From the NCBI GenBank assembly GCA_902795665.1, contig CADBMA010000078.1, forward strand, positions 1-8,395: a stretch of DNA of 8,395 nt, written 5' to 3'. Within the stretch, counting starts at the first letter, position 1. The number at the start of each line of letters is the position of its first letter. The notes below the pieces were generated by a model that ran no database searches, had not been told where the DNA came from, and saw only the letters and a program-made list of their open reading frames with translations. This DNA is from an uncultured Rhodospirillales bacterium. Its GTDB lineage: Bacteria; Pseudomonadota; Alphaproteobacteria; RF32; CAG-239. Made by a program: the position numbers and the translations under genes. Positions 1-6,429 of the stretch are shown one piece after another.

Positions 1-333
1 ATCAGAACGATTGTCCTCAATCCATGCAAATTGTGTTTCGGTCAATAAATGTGACAAATACACAAATACCAACGCAATCAGCAAAGCACTGCCGATATGC
101 CCCACTCCGCAGACAAAAGTCCAAAGCAATGTTTTCTTCAAACTATAGCCTCGGCTCTTGGCAATTGCAATAAACGGCAAATAATGATCCGGACCGGCAA
201 TTGTATGTACCACCGCAGTCAAAAAAGCCGTCAGCCACAAGGCCGATAATGTCATCTGAGCAGAAGAATTGTCTGCCGCCCATACACAAGATGTTAGACC
301 TAACATCATAATAATAAACATGATTTTTTTCAT
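1..333 (-). CDS. NicO/UreH-type membrane protein, probable nickel/cobalt transporter (C-terminus cut by window edge)
   Basis: This open frame runs from an ATG at 331-333 to the window edge, giving 111 residues with no stop. It begins with a signal-like segment (residues 1-20), with a possible signal peptidase I site at VWA/AD. The hydrophobic helix that follows carries H43-TIAGP-D49-H50. This matches the HxxxxxDH signature of NicO/UreH-like metal permeases, related to the HX4DH motif of nickel-cobalt transporters. A second helix has the conserved-looking GVGHIGS (H79). An AAGGA ribosome site lies just upstream. The gene starts 32 bases after the hydrolase gene and is the last one visible in the operon. 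Following larB, larC and larE, nickel uptake for NPN synthesis is the natural inference. Related families include sulfite exporter-like and cytochrome-biogenesis proteins, so the substrate is not proven. The sequence LTSC (residues 13-16) resembles a lipobox, but a lipoprotein is less likely for a polytopic permease. Confidence 0.75.
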   Translation of the reverse strand, partial: MKKIMFIIMMLGLTSCVWAADNSSAQMTLSALWLTAFLTAVVHTIAGPDHYLPFIAIAKSRGYSLKKTLLWTFVCGVGHIGSALLIALVFVYLSHLLTETQFAWIEDNRSD

Positions 334-365
334 ATCTTATCCTTTTTTAAGTTATACATAATAAT

Positions 366-1466
366 TCATTTAATTTTTCGCCACCAATCAGAAAATTGCT
401 GCGCATTATCTTTAAGAAAAACAATTTCGCCGATTTTAGGTGTCACAATATGCAAATTTGTACCCTTTGCAAGCTCGGTTATCTTATCCAAAGGCTCATA
501 CCACGGATGATTGCAGATTGAAAATTTTGAATTATGAACCGGCAACACTCTCACCGCTCGCAAATCAGTTGCCGATTTAATAAATTCTTCCGGATGTTCG
601 TGAATATAACGCCAGTTTTTATCATATTGTCCAGCCTCTAGCAAAGCCAAATCTACACTTCCAAACTTTTCCCCAATCAGGCGGTAATGGTCATCGTATC
701 CCGAATCTCCCCCTATATACAACTTATACCCGCCGCAATCAACCAAAAAAGATGCCCATAACGTGCGGCATTCAAACAAACGTCCCGAAAAATGCCGCGC
801 CGGCAGGCAATGAACCTGTCCATCAGCAACATCAAGGCTTTCATTCCAATCCATTTCTGATATTATATCATTATCATACCCCCAATACCTAAAATGCGAT
901 CCCACGCCCAAGCCGGTAATAACGTGCTTTATTTTTGGCTTGAGAGCAATTATGGTTTCATAGTCCAAATGGTCATAATGATCATGGGTAATAATCAAAT
1001 AATCAATTTCCGGCATATCATCTGCCGAATAAATGGTTGTTCCCCTAAATGGTACCACATTATGCGGTATCGGTGATGCATTTTTGCTAAACACCGGATC
1101 AACAAGAAATGTCTTGCCGTTGAGCTGAAAATATGATGAAGAATGCCCAAACCAAACTAATAGGTTTTCATCTTGCGGCAGCTTTTTTATATTGGTTTTA
1201 ATGGTCGGAATATTTTGTTTGGGCTTGGTATCAGGGTGAGTACCGAAATAAAAATCCCACATTCTTCCCAAAAATCCTTTTTCTCCGGTCATTTTTGCTG
1301 TTTGATGTATATTTCTGAATTTTCCATTCCGAAAATGCGGAGACATCTTAATTTTCTTCATACTTATTTCATCAGGCAAATGCCCAAATTTAGCAAGGTT
1401 CAGATATCCAATACTGCCGGCAGCCGCCAAGACCGCGCCTCCCAACAAAAATTCTCGCCTTGTCAT
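366..1466 (-). CDS. Tat-signal metallo-beta-lactamase-fold hydrolase, NAPE-PLD/UlaG-like
   Basis: This is a predicted zinc-dependent hydrolase of 366 residues, a usual length for the NAPE-phospholipase D-like branch of the MBL fold. The N-terminus has a twin-arginine signal (T2-R-R-E-F-L-L, then a hydrophobic run to about residue 24), so folded export by Tat is expected. No clean AxA cleavage site is evident, and the segment may stay as a membrane anchor. The MBL core starts near residue 103 with WFGHSS and the strand LVDPVFS (121-127). The metal motif is H161-x-H163-x-D165-H166, followed by H225 (ARHFSGR), D254 (GGDSGYDDH) and H311 (PVHNSKF). All ligands of a dinuclear site appear present. 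The start ATG overlaps the larE stop as ATGA, with GGAGG upstream inside larE, so translation is coupled. Members act on N-acyl phospholipids, lactones or phosphodiesters. The substrate here is unknown, and any link to nickel cofactor chemistry is only contextual. Confidence 0.88.
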   Translation of the reverse strand: MTRREFLLGGAVLAAAGSIGYLNLAKFGHLPDEISMKKIKMSPHFRNGKFRNIHQTAKMTGEKGFLGRMWDFYFGTHPDTKPKQNIPTIKTNIKKLPQDENLLVWFGHSSSYFQLNGKTFLVDPVFSKNASPIPHNVVPFRGTTIYSADDMPEIDYLIITHDHYDHLDYETIIALKPKIKHVITGLGVGSHFRYWGYDNDIISEMDWNESLDVADGQVHCLPARHFSGRLFECRTLWASFLVDCGGYKLYIGGDSGYDDHYRLIGEKFGSVDLALLEAGQYDKNWRYIHEHPEEFIKSATDLRAVRVLPVHNSKFSICNHPWYEPLDKITELAKGTNLHIVTPKIGEIVFLKDNAQQFSDWWRKIK

Positions 1467-2287
1467 TTACCAGCCTCCAATATTGTTTTATTCATACTCC
1501 CCATGCAATATCCATTCAAATCCAAAGAAACATAACTAAACCCAAAATCCGTAAACTCTTTGATAATTTTCTCTCTGATTTCAGGTTGAATTATTCTGGT
1601 AAAATCGCTCGGCTCAATTTCAATTCGTGCCATTTTGCCATGAATACGAACTCTAAACTGCCTAAATTCCAAATTTGACAATAATTGTTCAGCCTTATCA
1701 ACCATTGCCAATCCCTCTTCCGTAATCTGCTCTCCATATACAAAACGCGAGGCTAAACAGGCAAATGATGGTTTATTCCACGTCGGCAAATTCATTTCTT
1801 GGGATAAGTTACGTATTTCTTGTTTGCTCAGATTTGCATGGCGTAATGGGCTTTTAATCTCCAATTCTGTTATTGCTTGCATTCCGGGACGATAGTCACC
1901 TATATCGTCCATATTCGAACCTTCGCAAACCCATCTTATACCATTATCTTCCGCCACATTTTTTATCTGTGTGAACAAGGTTTTTTTACATAAATAGCAA
2001 CGATTATTAGGATTTTGTCTCACCCCATCAATCTTCAAAACATCTACCGGCATAAAAAGATGATTAATTTTTCTTTCCGTGCAAAAATTTTGTGCTTCAA
2101 TCATTTCTCGCTGTGGGAAAAAAGCCGATACCGCAGTTACCGCCAGCAATTTTTCCGGCGGCAAAACCTCACAGGCAACTTGGAGCATAAACGTTGAATC
2201 TACACCGCCGGAAAAGCCAATGACTACACTTTCCAGTTCAACAAAATACTTTTTTAACTGCTCCAATTTGCAATGAAGATTATCCAT
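1463..2287 (-). CDS. larE: LarE, ATP-dependent sulfur transferase for the nickel-pincer cofactor
   Basis: LarE adenylates the carboxylates of the pyridinium dicarboxylate nucleotide made by LarB and replaces oxygen with sulfur, giving the dithiocarboxylate that binds nickel. The 274 residues are normal for the family. The PP-loop ATP site is S26-G-G-V-D-S31, in a Rossmann-like ATP-pyrophosphatase domain. The conserved PSFACLASRF segment carries C177, which aligns by motif with the sacrificial Cys176 of Lactobacillus plantarum LarE. A CxxC pair, C97 and C100 (NNRCYLCKK), is also present. In the family, three such cysteines mark the iron-sulfur type of LarE, which takes sulfur through a [4Fe-4S] cluster rather than destroying its own cysteine. 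The start overlaps the larC end by 8 bases, and the TGA stop overlaps the next ATG by 4. The assignment is firm. The cluster-type mechanism is inferred from the three cysteines. Confidence 0.95.
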   Translation of the reverse strand: MDNLHCKLEQLKKYFVELESVVIGFSGGVDSTFMLQVACEVLPPEKLLAVTAVSAFFPQREMIEAQNFCTERKINHLFMPVDVLKIDGVRQNPNNRCYLCKKTLFTQIKNVAEDNGIRWVCEGSNMDDIGDYRPGMQAITELEIKSPLRHANLSKQEIRNLSQEMNLPTWNKPSFACLASRFVYGEQITEEGLAMVDKAEQLLSNLEFRQFRVRIHGKMARIEIEPSDFTRIIQPEIREKIIKEFTDFGFSYVSLDLNGYCMGSMNKTILEAGK

Positions 2288-3500
2288 TATCCGTTTCCTT
2301 TAAGGCATTTTTCATAGCTATATGCTGAGCCAAGTTAAAAATAAAGGCAAAATCTTCTCCGCTTTTTTCGGACAAAGCTTTCACACTCTCATATTCTGGC
2401 TGAACCCGAACTATATCCTTATAAGTTGATATTTTGACTTCTACTTCGCCAAATTTAAGTTTTACTTTAACTTTTTTGCGCTCCATACATATTCTATCCA
2501 CCGGATATTTGCGCAGTCCGATAGTACTGGTATATTTGAACACCGCATATTCTACCGCCTCAAGTTTATCGGCTGCAACAATTGCCCGCAGAATATACGC
2601 CGGACGGTTTTTCTTCATATAACACGGCTCAAAATGAACATCATAGGCTCCGGCATCAAAAATCTTTTCCATTGCCAATCCCAATTGTTCACCGCTGCAA
2701 TCATCGATATTGCTTTCCAAAACATACATTAATTGCCCATCAGCCTCATCGCGAATTATCATCGCCCGCAAAAAGTTGGCATGACCAAAATCACGTTTGC
2801 CCAGTCCGATACCGCTTTTCATAACTTTATACTCACGCGGAAGTTTATCTTTGGTGCGCAATGCAGCAGCAACAGCAATTCCTGTCGGTGTAACCATTTC
2901 ACCTTGTGTATCTGTCTGGCGCAAAACAATTCCATAGCGCTCGGCAATATTCAAAACCGCCGGAACCGGAATCGGTAACATACCATGCTGACAGTTGATT
3001 GTTCCTTGCCCTTCATTCAGTCCGTTTACAATCACATTTTTAATTTGCAAATCATCAAACAAAACCGCTGCCGAAATTATATCGACAATCGAATCTATTG
3101 CCCCCACCTCATGAAAATGCACCTCTTGTTTATTGACACCATGGGCTTTAGCCTCTGCCTCGGCAACAATCTCGAAAATTTTCTTTGCCAAACTGCGGGC
3201 TCTATCGCTCATTTCCGCGCGTTCAATTATTTCATATACATCTGCCAAATGGCGATGCTCATGATGATGGTGATACCCCTCCTCATGGCAATGCTCATGG
3301 TTATGCAAATGAACATCAAAATCAAGACCGGCAATGCTGTATGAATTTTTGCGCTCAATATGGTAATGAAAACCTTCAAGCTGCAAACTTGCAATGACTT
3401 TATCCATTTTTTCGCGGCTTGCACCCAAATCCAACAAGGCGGCAACAATCATATCACCGCTAATGCCACAAGCACCGTCCAAATACAGATAATCAGTCAT
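2280..3500 (-). CDS. larC: LarC, CTP-dependent nickel insertase of NPN cofactor synthesis (single unsplit frame)
   Basis: LarC inserts nickel into the dithiolated pyridinium nucleotide using CTP, completing the NPN cofactor in the cytoplasm. The 406-residue product opens with the family signature YLDGACGISGDM (residues 6-17). A histidine-rich stretch follows at about 64-84, with eleven histidines, suited to nickel binding or storage. HFHEVGAIDSIVD lies at 128-140. The C-terminal domain begins near residue 258 with YVLESNIDDCSGE, which corresponds to the LarC2 part carrying the CTP-using insertase activity. In Lactobacillus plantarum larC is read as LarC1 and LarC2 through a ribosomal frameshift; here it is one continuous frame. 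The start overlaps the larB end by 8 bases and has AAAGGA upstream (about 3507-3512). The end overlaps larE by 8 bases. Coupled translation of the whole lar block is likely. Confidence 0.95.
   Translation of the reverse strand: MTDYLYLDGACGISGDMIVAALLDLGASREKMDKVIASLQLEGFHYHIERKNSYSIAGLDFDVHLHNHEHCHEEGYHHHHEHRHLADVYEIIERAEMSDRARSLAKKIFEIVAEAEAKAHGVNKQEVHFHEVGAIDSIVDIISAAVLFDDLQIKNVIVNGLNEGQGTINCQHGMLPIPVPAVLNIAERYGIVLRQTDTQGEMVTPTGIAVAAALRTKDKLPREYKVMKSGIGLGKRDFGHANFLRAMIIRDEADGQLMYVLESNIDDCSGEQLGLAMEKIFDAGAYDVHFEPCYMKKNRPAYILRAIVAADKLEAVEYAVFKYTSTIGLRKYPVDRICMERKKVKVKLKFGEVEVKISTYKDIVRVQPEYESVKALSEKSGEDFAFIFNLAQHIAMKNALKETDNG
3249..3311 (-). other. Histidine-rich segment of LarC (probable nickel-binding loop)
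   Basis: Residues 64-84 of LarC contain eleven histidines, including a run of four at 77-80, interspersed with Glu, Asn and Cys72. Many LarC and other nickel-handling proteins (HypB, UreE, SlyD) carry such variable His-rich stretches as metal-binding or storage loops. The DNA shows short imperfect cat/atg repeats that follow from the His codons; I see no independent repeat element. Confidence 0.7.
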
Positions 3501-4176
3501 TATTTTTTCCTTTCAGGTTCAATATTCGGCAAGCTTGAACAGCAGCACCGAAACCATTATCAATATTGACAACCGACACACCGGCCGCACATGAATTTAT
3601 CATTGTCAAAAGCGGAGCCAATCCGCCAAACGAAGCACCATATCCTACTGAAGTCGGTACTGCAATTACCGGAGCCTTAACCAATCCTGCCAATACACTT
3701 GGCAACGCCCCCTCCATTCCGGCAACTGCAATTATAACATCAGCCATGCGTATATCTTCTACTTTATGCAACAGGCGATGCAATCCGGCAATACCAACAT
3801 CGTAAAAACGTTTAACTTCCGCACCGCAAAATTCGGCAGTCAAAGCTGCTTCTTCTGCAACCGGAATATCTGCCGTGCCGCCGGTACATACCGCAATGCT
3901 GCCGTATAATGATGTCATTGCTTGACCATTGAGGCGCAAAATTTTTGACATTTCATCATATACGACATCCAATCCGGCAGAAGAAACAAACTCAAACTGC
4001 TCCTGCGAGCATCGAGTTCCCAAGACCGCAACTTTATGTTCTGCAAAAGTTTGCAAAATTTTCAAGAGTTGATGTTTGTTTTTTCCGGCACAATAGATTG
4101 TTTCCGGCATACCGGTCCGCTCTGATCTGCTTATATCCAGCTTGGCAAAATCAATATCTGAATATACTTCTGCCAT
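3493..4176 (-). CDS. larB: LarB, NAD(nicotinate adenine dinucleotide)-carboxylating enzyme, first step of NPN cofactor synthesis
   Basis: LarB carboxylates the pyridinium ring of nicotinic acid adenine dinucleotide with CO2 and cleaves off AMP, giving pyridinium-3,5-dicarboxylate mononucleotide. The 227 residues fit the family (the L. plantarum protein is about 246). The N-terminal part holds the family motif RTGMPETIYCAGK (residues 20-32). The C-terminal half is a PurE-like (AIR carboxylase) Rossmann domain with CTGGTADIPVAEEA (97-110), VAGMEGALPSVLAGL (151-165), PTSVGYGASFGG (174-185) and NSCAAG with C196. That cysteine is probably the one that attacks the pyridinium ring in the studied enzyme. 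The protein ends with VVNIDNGFGAA. The ATG at 4174-4176 has AAGGA 9 bases upstream and starts 6 bases after the aldo/keto reductase stop. The end overlaps larC by 8 bases. Confidence 0.95.
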   Translation of the reverse strand: MAEVYSDIDFAKLDISRSERTGMPETIYCAGKNKHQLLKILQTFAEHKVAVLGTRCSQEQFEFVSSAGLDVVYDEMSKILRLNGQAMTSLYGSIAVCTGGTADIPVAEEAALTAEFCGAEVKRFYDVGIAGLHRLLHKVEDIRMADVIIAVAGMEGALPSVLAGLVKAPVIAVPTSVGYGASFGGLAPLLTMINSCAAGVSVVNIDNGFGAAVQACRILNLKGKNND

Positions 4177-4182
4177 TATATA

Positions 4183-5421
4183 TTATCCTTCAAAAGCTTG
4201 AGCAATTTTGGGCATCCATTCATTAATCACAATTTTCTGCGGACAATGTTTTTCGCAATTCTTGCAGTGTATACATTGCGATGCTTTGCCGGAATGTGCT
4301 ACCAAATTATTATAATAAACCCGTTGAACCGTGAACATTTTATCGGTTTTTTCTTGTTTTTCAGCATTATACAATGCAAACATACTCGGAATATCGATTT
4401 TCATCGGGCAATATTCCACACAATAACGGCAAGCCGTGCAAGGAATGGCTATTGATGCGTGTAATTCTTTAATTGCGGTTTCAATAGTCTTATTTTCGGC
4501 CGCACTCAAAGGCTTAAAGTTTTGCATATAGCTTGTATTATCTTCCAGTTGTTCCATTGTGCTCATACCGCTCAATACCGTACGAACCCCCGTAAGGCTG
4601 GCTGCATAACGAATAGCCCAAGAAGCAACTGACATATTCGGTTCGGCATCTTTAAATATCTTTTCAACATTACTTGGCACTTGTGCCAAACTTCCGCCTT
4701 TAATCGGTTCCATCACCACTACCGGAAGATTATATTTTTGTGCTAACTCATAGCATTTGCGAGATTGAATGGTAGGATTGTCCCAATCAATATAATTAAT
4801 TTGCAATTGAACAAATTCTACTTCGGGGTGTTCTTTTAAGATTTTTTCGAGCAACTCGGCATTATCATGAAAAGAAAAGCCGATATGTTTAATTTTGCCT
4901 TGCTTTTTCTTTTCGGCAATAAACTTGAAAGGATCGTACTTTTCAACATTGGGCATGGTATTGGCGTTTACATTATGCACCAGATAATAATCAAAATATT
5001 CCAAACCGGTTTTTTCAAGCTGCTTATTAAATATTTCTTCCATATTTTCAGCACTGGTAACCATACCGATAGGCAACTTGCTGGCCACTGTAAATTTGTC
5101 ACGCGGATAGCGCTCAACAACCGCCTTACGGATAGCAATTTCGCTTTCATATCCCATATACATCCAAGCTGTGTCAAAATAGGTAAATCCACGCTCCATA
5201 AACTTATCAACCATACGATTCAGTGTTTCATAATCAATCGAGGTCTGATCTTCAGGATTTTTCAGCGGCAAACGCATAAATCCGAAACCCAGCTTGTTAT
5301 TATTATCAATCTGAGCCTTTACGCTCTCTGATACAGCAATAGTCTCGGCAATTGTAAGCTTTGGTAAGGCTGACAAAGCAAAAGCTGCCATTGTTCCCAT
5401 CAAAAATTCTCGTCTGTTCAT
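4183..5421 (-). CDS. Tat-exported aldo/keto reductase with C-terminal 2x[4Fe-4S] ferredoxin domain
   Basis: This is a predicted oxidoreductase of 412 residues. Residues 1-26 are a twin-arginine signal (N2-R-R-E-F-L-M, a hydrophobic core, then a possible cleavage near TIA/ET), so the folded enzyme should be exported. An aldo/keto reductase barrel follows (about 43-300) with the full catalytic tetrad: D83 (FDTA), Y88, K115 (ASKLP) and H149 (LVHN). GMS at 285-287 sits where the cofactor phosphate binds. The C-terminus has two bacterial ferredoxin motifs, C328/C331/C334/C338-P and C383/C386/C389/C393-P. Such iron-sulfur aldo/keto reductases are widespread, but their substrates are mostly unknown. 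The gene lies between tatC and larB. A 52-base gap precedes it, with CGGAGGAAG just before the ATG, and it ends 6 bases before larB. Electron exchange with the upstream NapHG-like protein is plausible but inferred. Confidence 0.93.
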   Translation of the reverse strand: MNRREFLMGTMAAFALSALPKLTIAETIAVSESVKAQIDNNNKLGFGFMRLPLKNPEDQTSIDYETLNRMVDKFMERGFTYFDTAWMYMGYESEIAIRKAVVERYPRDKFTVASKLPIGMVTSAENMEEIFNKQLEKTGLEYFDYYLVHNVNANTMPNVEKYDPFKFIAEKKKQGKIKHIGFSFHDNAELLEKILKEHPEVEFVQLQINYIDWDNPTIQSRKCYELAQKYNLPVVVMEPIKGGSLAQVPSNVEKIFKDAEPNMSVASWAIRYAASLTGVRTVLSGMSTMEQLEDNTSYMQNFKPLSAAENKTIETAIKELHASIAIPCTACRYCVEYCPMKIDIPSMFALYNAEKQEKTDKMFTVQRVYYNNLVAHSGKASQCIHCKNCEKHCPQKIVINEWMPKIAQAFEG

Positions 5422-5424
5422 TAT

Positions 5425-5433
5425 CTTCCTCCG
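5425..5433 (-). promoter_or_regulatory. Strong ribosome binding site for the aldo/keto reductase
   Basis: Read on the minus strand, CGGAGGAAG lies 3 bases before the ATG at 5421. It includes GGAGGA at standard Shine-Dalgarno spacing. It supports the start that includes the twin-arginine signal peptide rather than a later methionine at residue 8 or 11. Confidence 0.8.
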
Positions 5434-5456
5434 TATTAAAACTGGTTTTACAAAGA

Positions 5457-5484
5457 ATAATTTTTAGAGTATACTATAAGTCAA
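5457..5484 (-). promoter_or_regulatory. Possible internal promoter ahead of the aldo/keto reductase-lar block
   Basis: The largest gap in the window (5422-5473) separates tatC from the aldo/keto reductase gene. On the minus strand TTGACT (5479-5484, inside the tatC end) is followed after 16 bases by AATTAT (5457-5462), four of six matches to a sigma-70 -10 box. An alternative -10, TATACT (5468-5473), has no good -35. A 14-base inverted repeat with 6-base arms (TAAAAC, TG, GTTTTA at 5437-5450) lies between this site and the ribosome site and could be an operator. AT-rich sequence gives such matches by chance, so this is weak. Confidence 0.2.
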
Positions 5485-6190
5485 GACTTTTTTCACGTCC
5501 GGCATAAAAAAGTCCAATCTCGAACAACGCATAGGTTGGTATAGTGAGCATAATTTGGCTGACAATATCCGGAGGCGTTAAAACCGCAGATATCAGCAAA
5601 ATGGCCACAAAAACGTACGGACGTTTGTCTTTCATTGTTTGATATGTTACAATTTTGGATCTTATAAGCGCATAAGTTATCAAAGGAAATTGAAACATCA
5701 GCCCAAAAACCACCGCCAGCCACAAAGCCAATGTGATAACATTAGATATCCCAAACACGGCCTTTATTTCCGAAGATGAAAAACTGATACCAAAGTTGAT
5801 CAACAACGGCAAAATAAAAAATATGCAAAACAACACCCCGACTATAAACAGCAAGCTCGACGATGTTACTATTGAACTTATAAACTTGCGTTCATGCTCA
5901 TAAAGAGCCGGAACCACAAACCCCCATAACTGCCGTGCAATATACGGAAAACATATCAGCAAATCTAAAACAACTGCCGTCTTAATTTGTAAAATAAAAA
6001 CTTCCATCGGGGCAAAATAGTTTAGTACAATTTCATGATTGCCCAACATAACCCTAACAAGCAAATCAATAACGTACGGCGCCGCCAAAAACATCGGCAC
6101 CACACCAACACCCAACGCTACAAAACATTTAATCAATGTTGAGCGCAAGGCATTAAGATGACTTATCAAACTTTCGTCGCTATCTTCCAT
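5474..6190 (-). CDS. tatC: TatC, twin-arginine translocase receptor subunit
   Basis: TatC is the six-helix membrane core of the Tat translocase and recognises the twin-arginine signal of folded exported proteins. The 238 residues and hydrophobicity pattern fit the family. Recognisable motifs are LISHLNALR (8-16), FAPMEVF (59-65), LWGFVVPALYEHERKF (88-103, with E100 corresponding to E. coli E103), KDKRPYVFV (187-195), LTPPDIVSQ (204-212, with D208 matching E. coli D211) and PTYALFEIG (218-226). Two positions differ from E. coli. The Glu of the HLxELR motif (E15, implicated in signal recognition) is Ala14 here, and the TM5 Glu (E170) is Gln167, a substitution seen elsewhere. The gene starts 6 bases after tatA. 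Its likely local substrates are the aldo/keto reductase, the MBL hydrolase and perhaps the polyferredoxin C-terminal domain. Confidence 0.96.
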   Translation of the reverse strand: MEDSDESLISHLNALRSTLIKCFVALGVGVVPMFLAAPYVIDLLVRVMLGNHEIVLNYFAPMEVFILQIKTAVVLDLLICFPYIARQLWGFVVPALYEHERKFISSIVTSSSLLFIVGVLFCIFFILPLLINFGISFSSSEIKAVFGISNVITLALWLAVVFGLMFQFPLITYALIRSKIVTYQTMKDKRPYVFVAILLISAVLTPPDIVSQIMLTIPTYALFEIGLFYAGREKSLDL

Positions 6191-6196
6191 TGTTGT

Positions 6197-6424
6197 CTAT
6201 TTTTTGTTATTTTTTTTATTTTCTGCTTTTTTCTCTTCTTCGGCAGCAGCTTGTTCCACGCTGTCTTTCAGTTCTTGAGCTTCATTTTGCAGCAATTCTT
6301 TGGCCTTTTTATATTCGTACTGTGCCTTACCAAGTGCTTTTGCCAGCTCCGGAATTCTCTTGCCGCCAAATAAAATCAGTACCACAATCAAAATTAAAGC
6401 AATTTCAGTTAATCCCAATGACAT
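6197..6424 (-). CDS. tatA: TatA-family translocase subunit
   Basis: TatA oligomerises at the TatC complex to make the passage for folded proteins. The 75-residue product has the standard layout. A single N-terminal membrane helix (about residues 3-19, with E7) is followed by the hinge FGGKRIPEL (19-27), an amphipathic helix ALGKAQYEYKKA, and a charged, Lys/Glu-rich tail ending in Lys and Asn. The FGGKRIPE hinge favours TatA over TatB, and no tatB is visible, which suggests a two-component TatAC system with a bifunctional TatA. AGGAGG (6430-6435) lies 5 bases before the ATG and overlaps the stop codon of the upstream polyferredoxin gene, so the two are probably translationally coupled. tatC follows after 6 bases. 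Confidence 0.94.
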   Translation of the reverse strand: MSLGLTEIALILIVVLILFGGKRIPELAKALGKAQYEYKKAKELLQNEAQELKDSVEQAAAEEEKKAENKKNNKK

Positions 6425-6429
6425 TTTAT

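Noticed and set aside
334..365. Possible terminator between the hydrolase and transporter genes
   Set aside because: The 32 bases have no stem-loop and contain an AAGGA ribosome site for the transporter gene, so read-through is expected.
3249..3311. Short tandem-like cat/atg repeats as a repeat element or CRISPR remnant
   Set aside because: They simply encode the histidine-rich loop, and no regular repeat-spacer pattern is present.
2985..3344. 119-residue open frame on the plus strand with Met-rich tail
   Set aside because: It is antisense to larC; the Met-rich part is the complement of the histidine codons.
3227..3448. 73-residue minus-strand frame in larC that could suggest a larC1/larC2 style frameshift
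   Set aside because: The main LarC frame is continuous and complete over 406 residues; this is an out-of-frame shadow of its His-rich part.
4867..5331. 154-residue open frame on the plus strand
   Set aside because: It lies wholly antisense within the aldo/keto reductase gene, has no recognisable family motif, and the reductase on the other strand has full catalytic and cluster motifs.
6190..6240. T-rich run on the plus strand resembling a terminator tail
   Set aside because: It is the Lys/Asn/Glu-rich C-terminal coding part of tatA, there is no GC-rich stem, and tatC follows after 6 bases.
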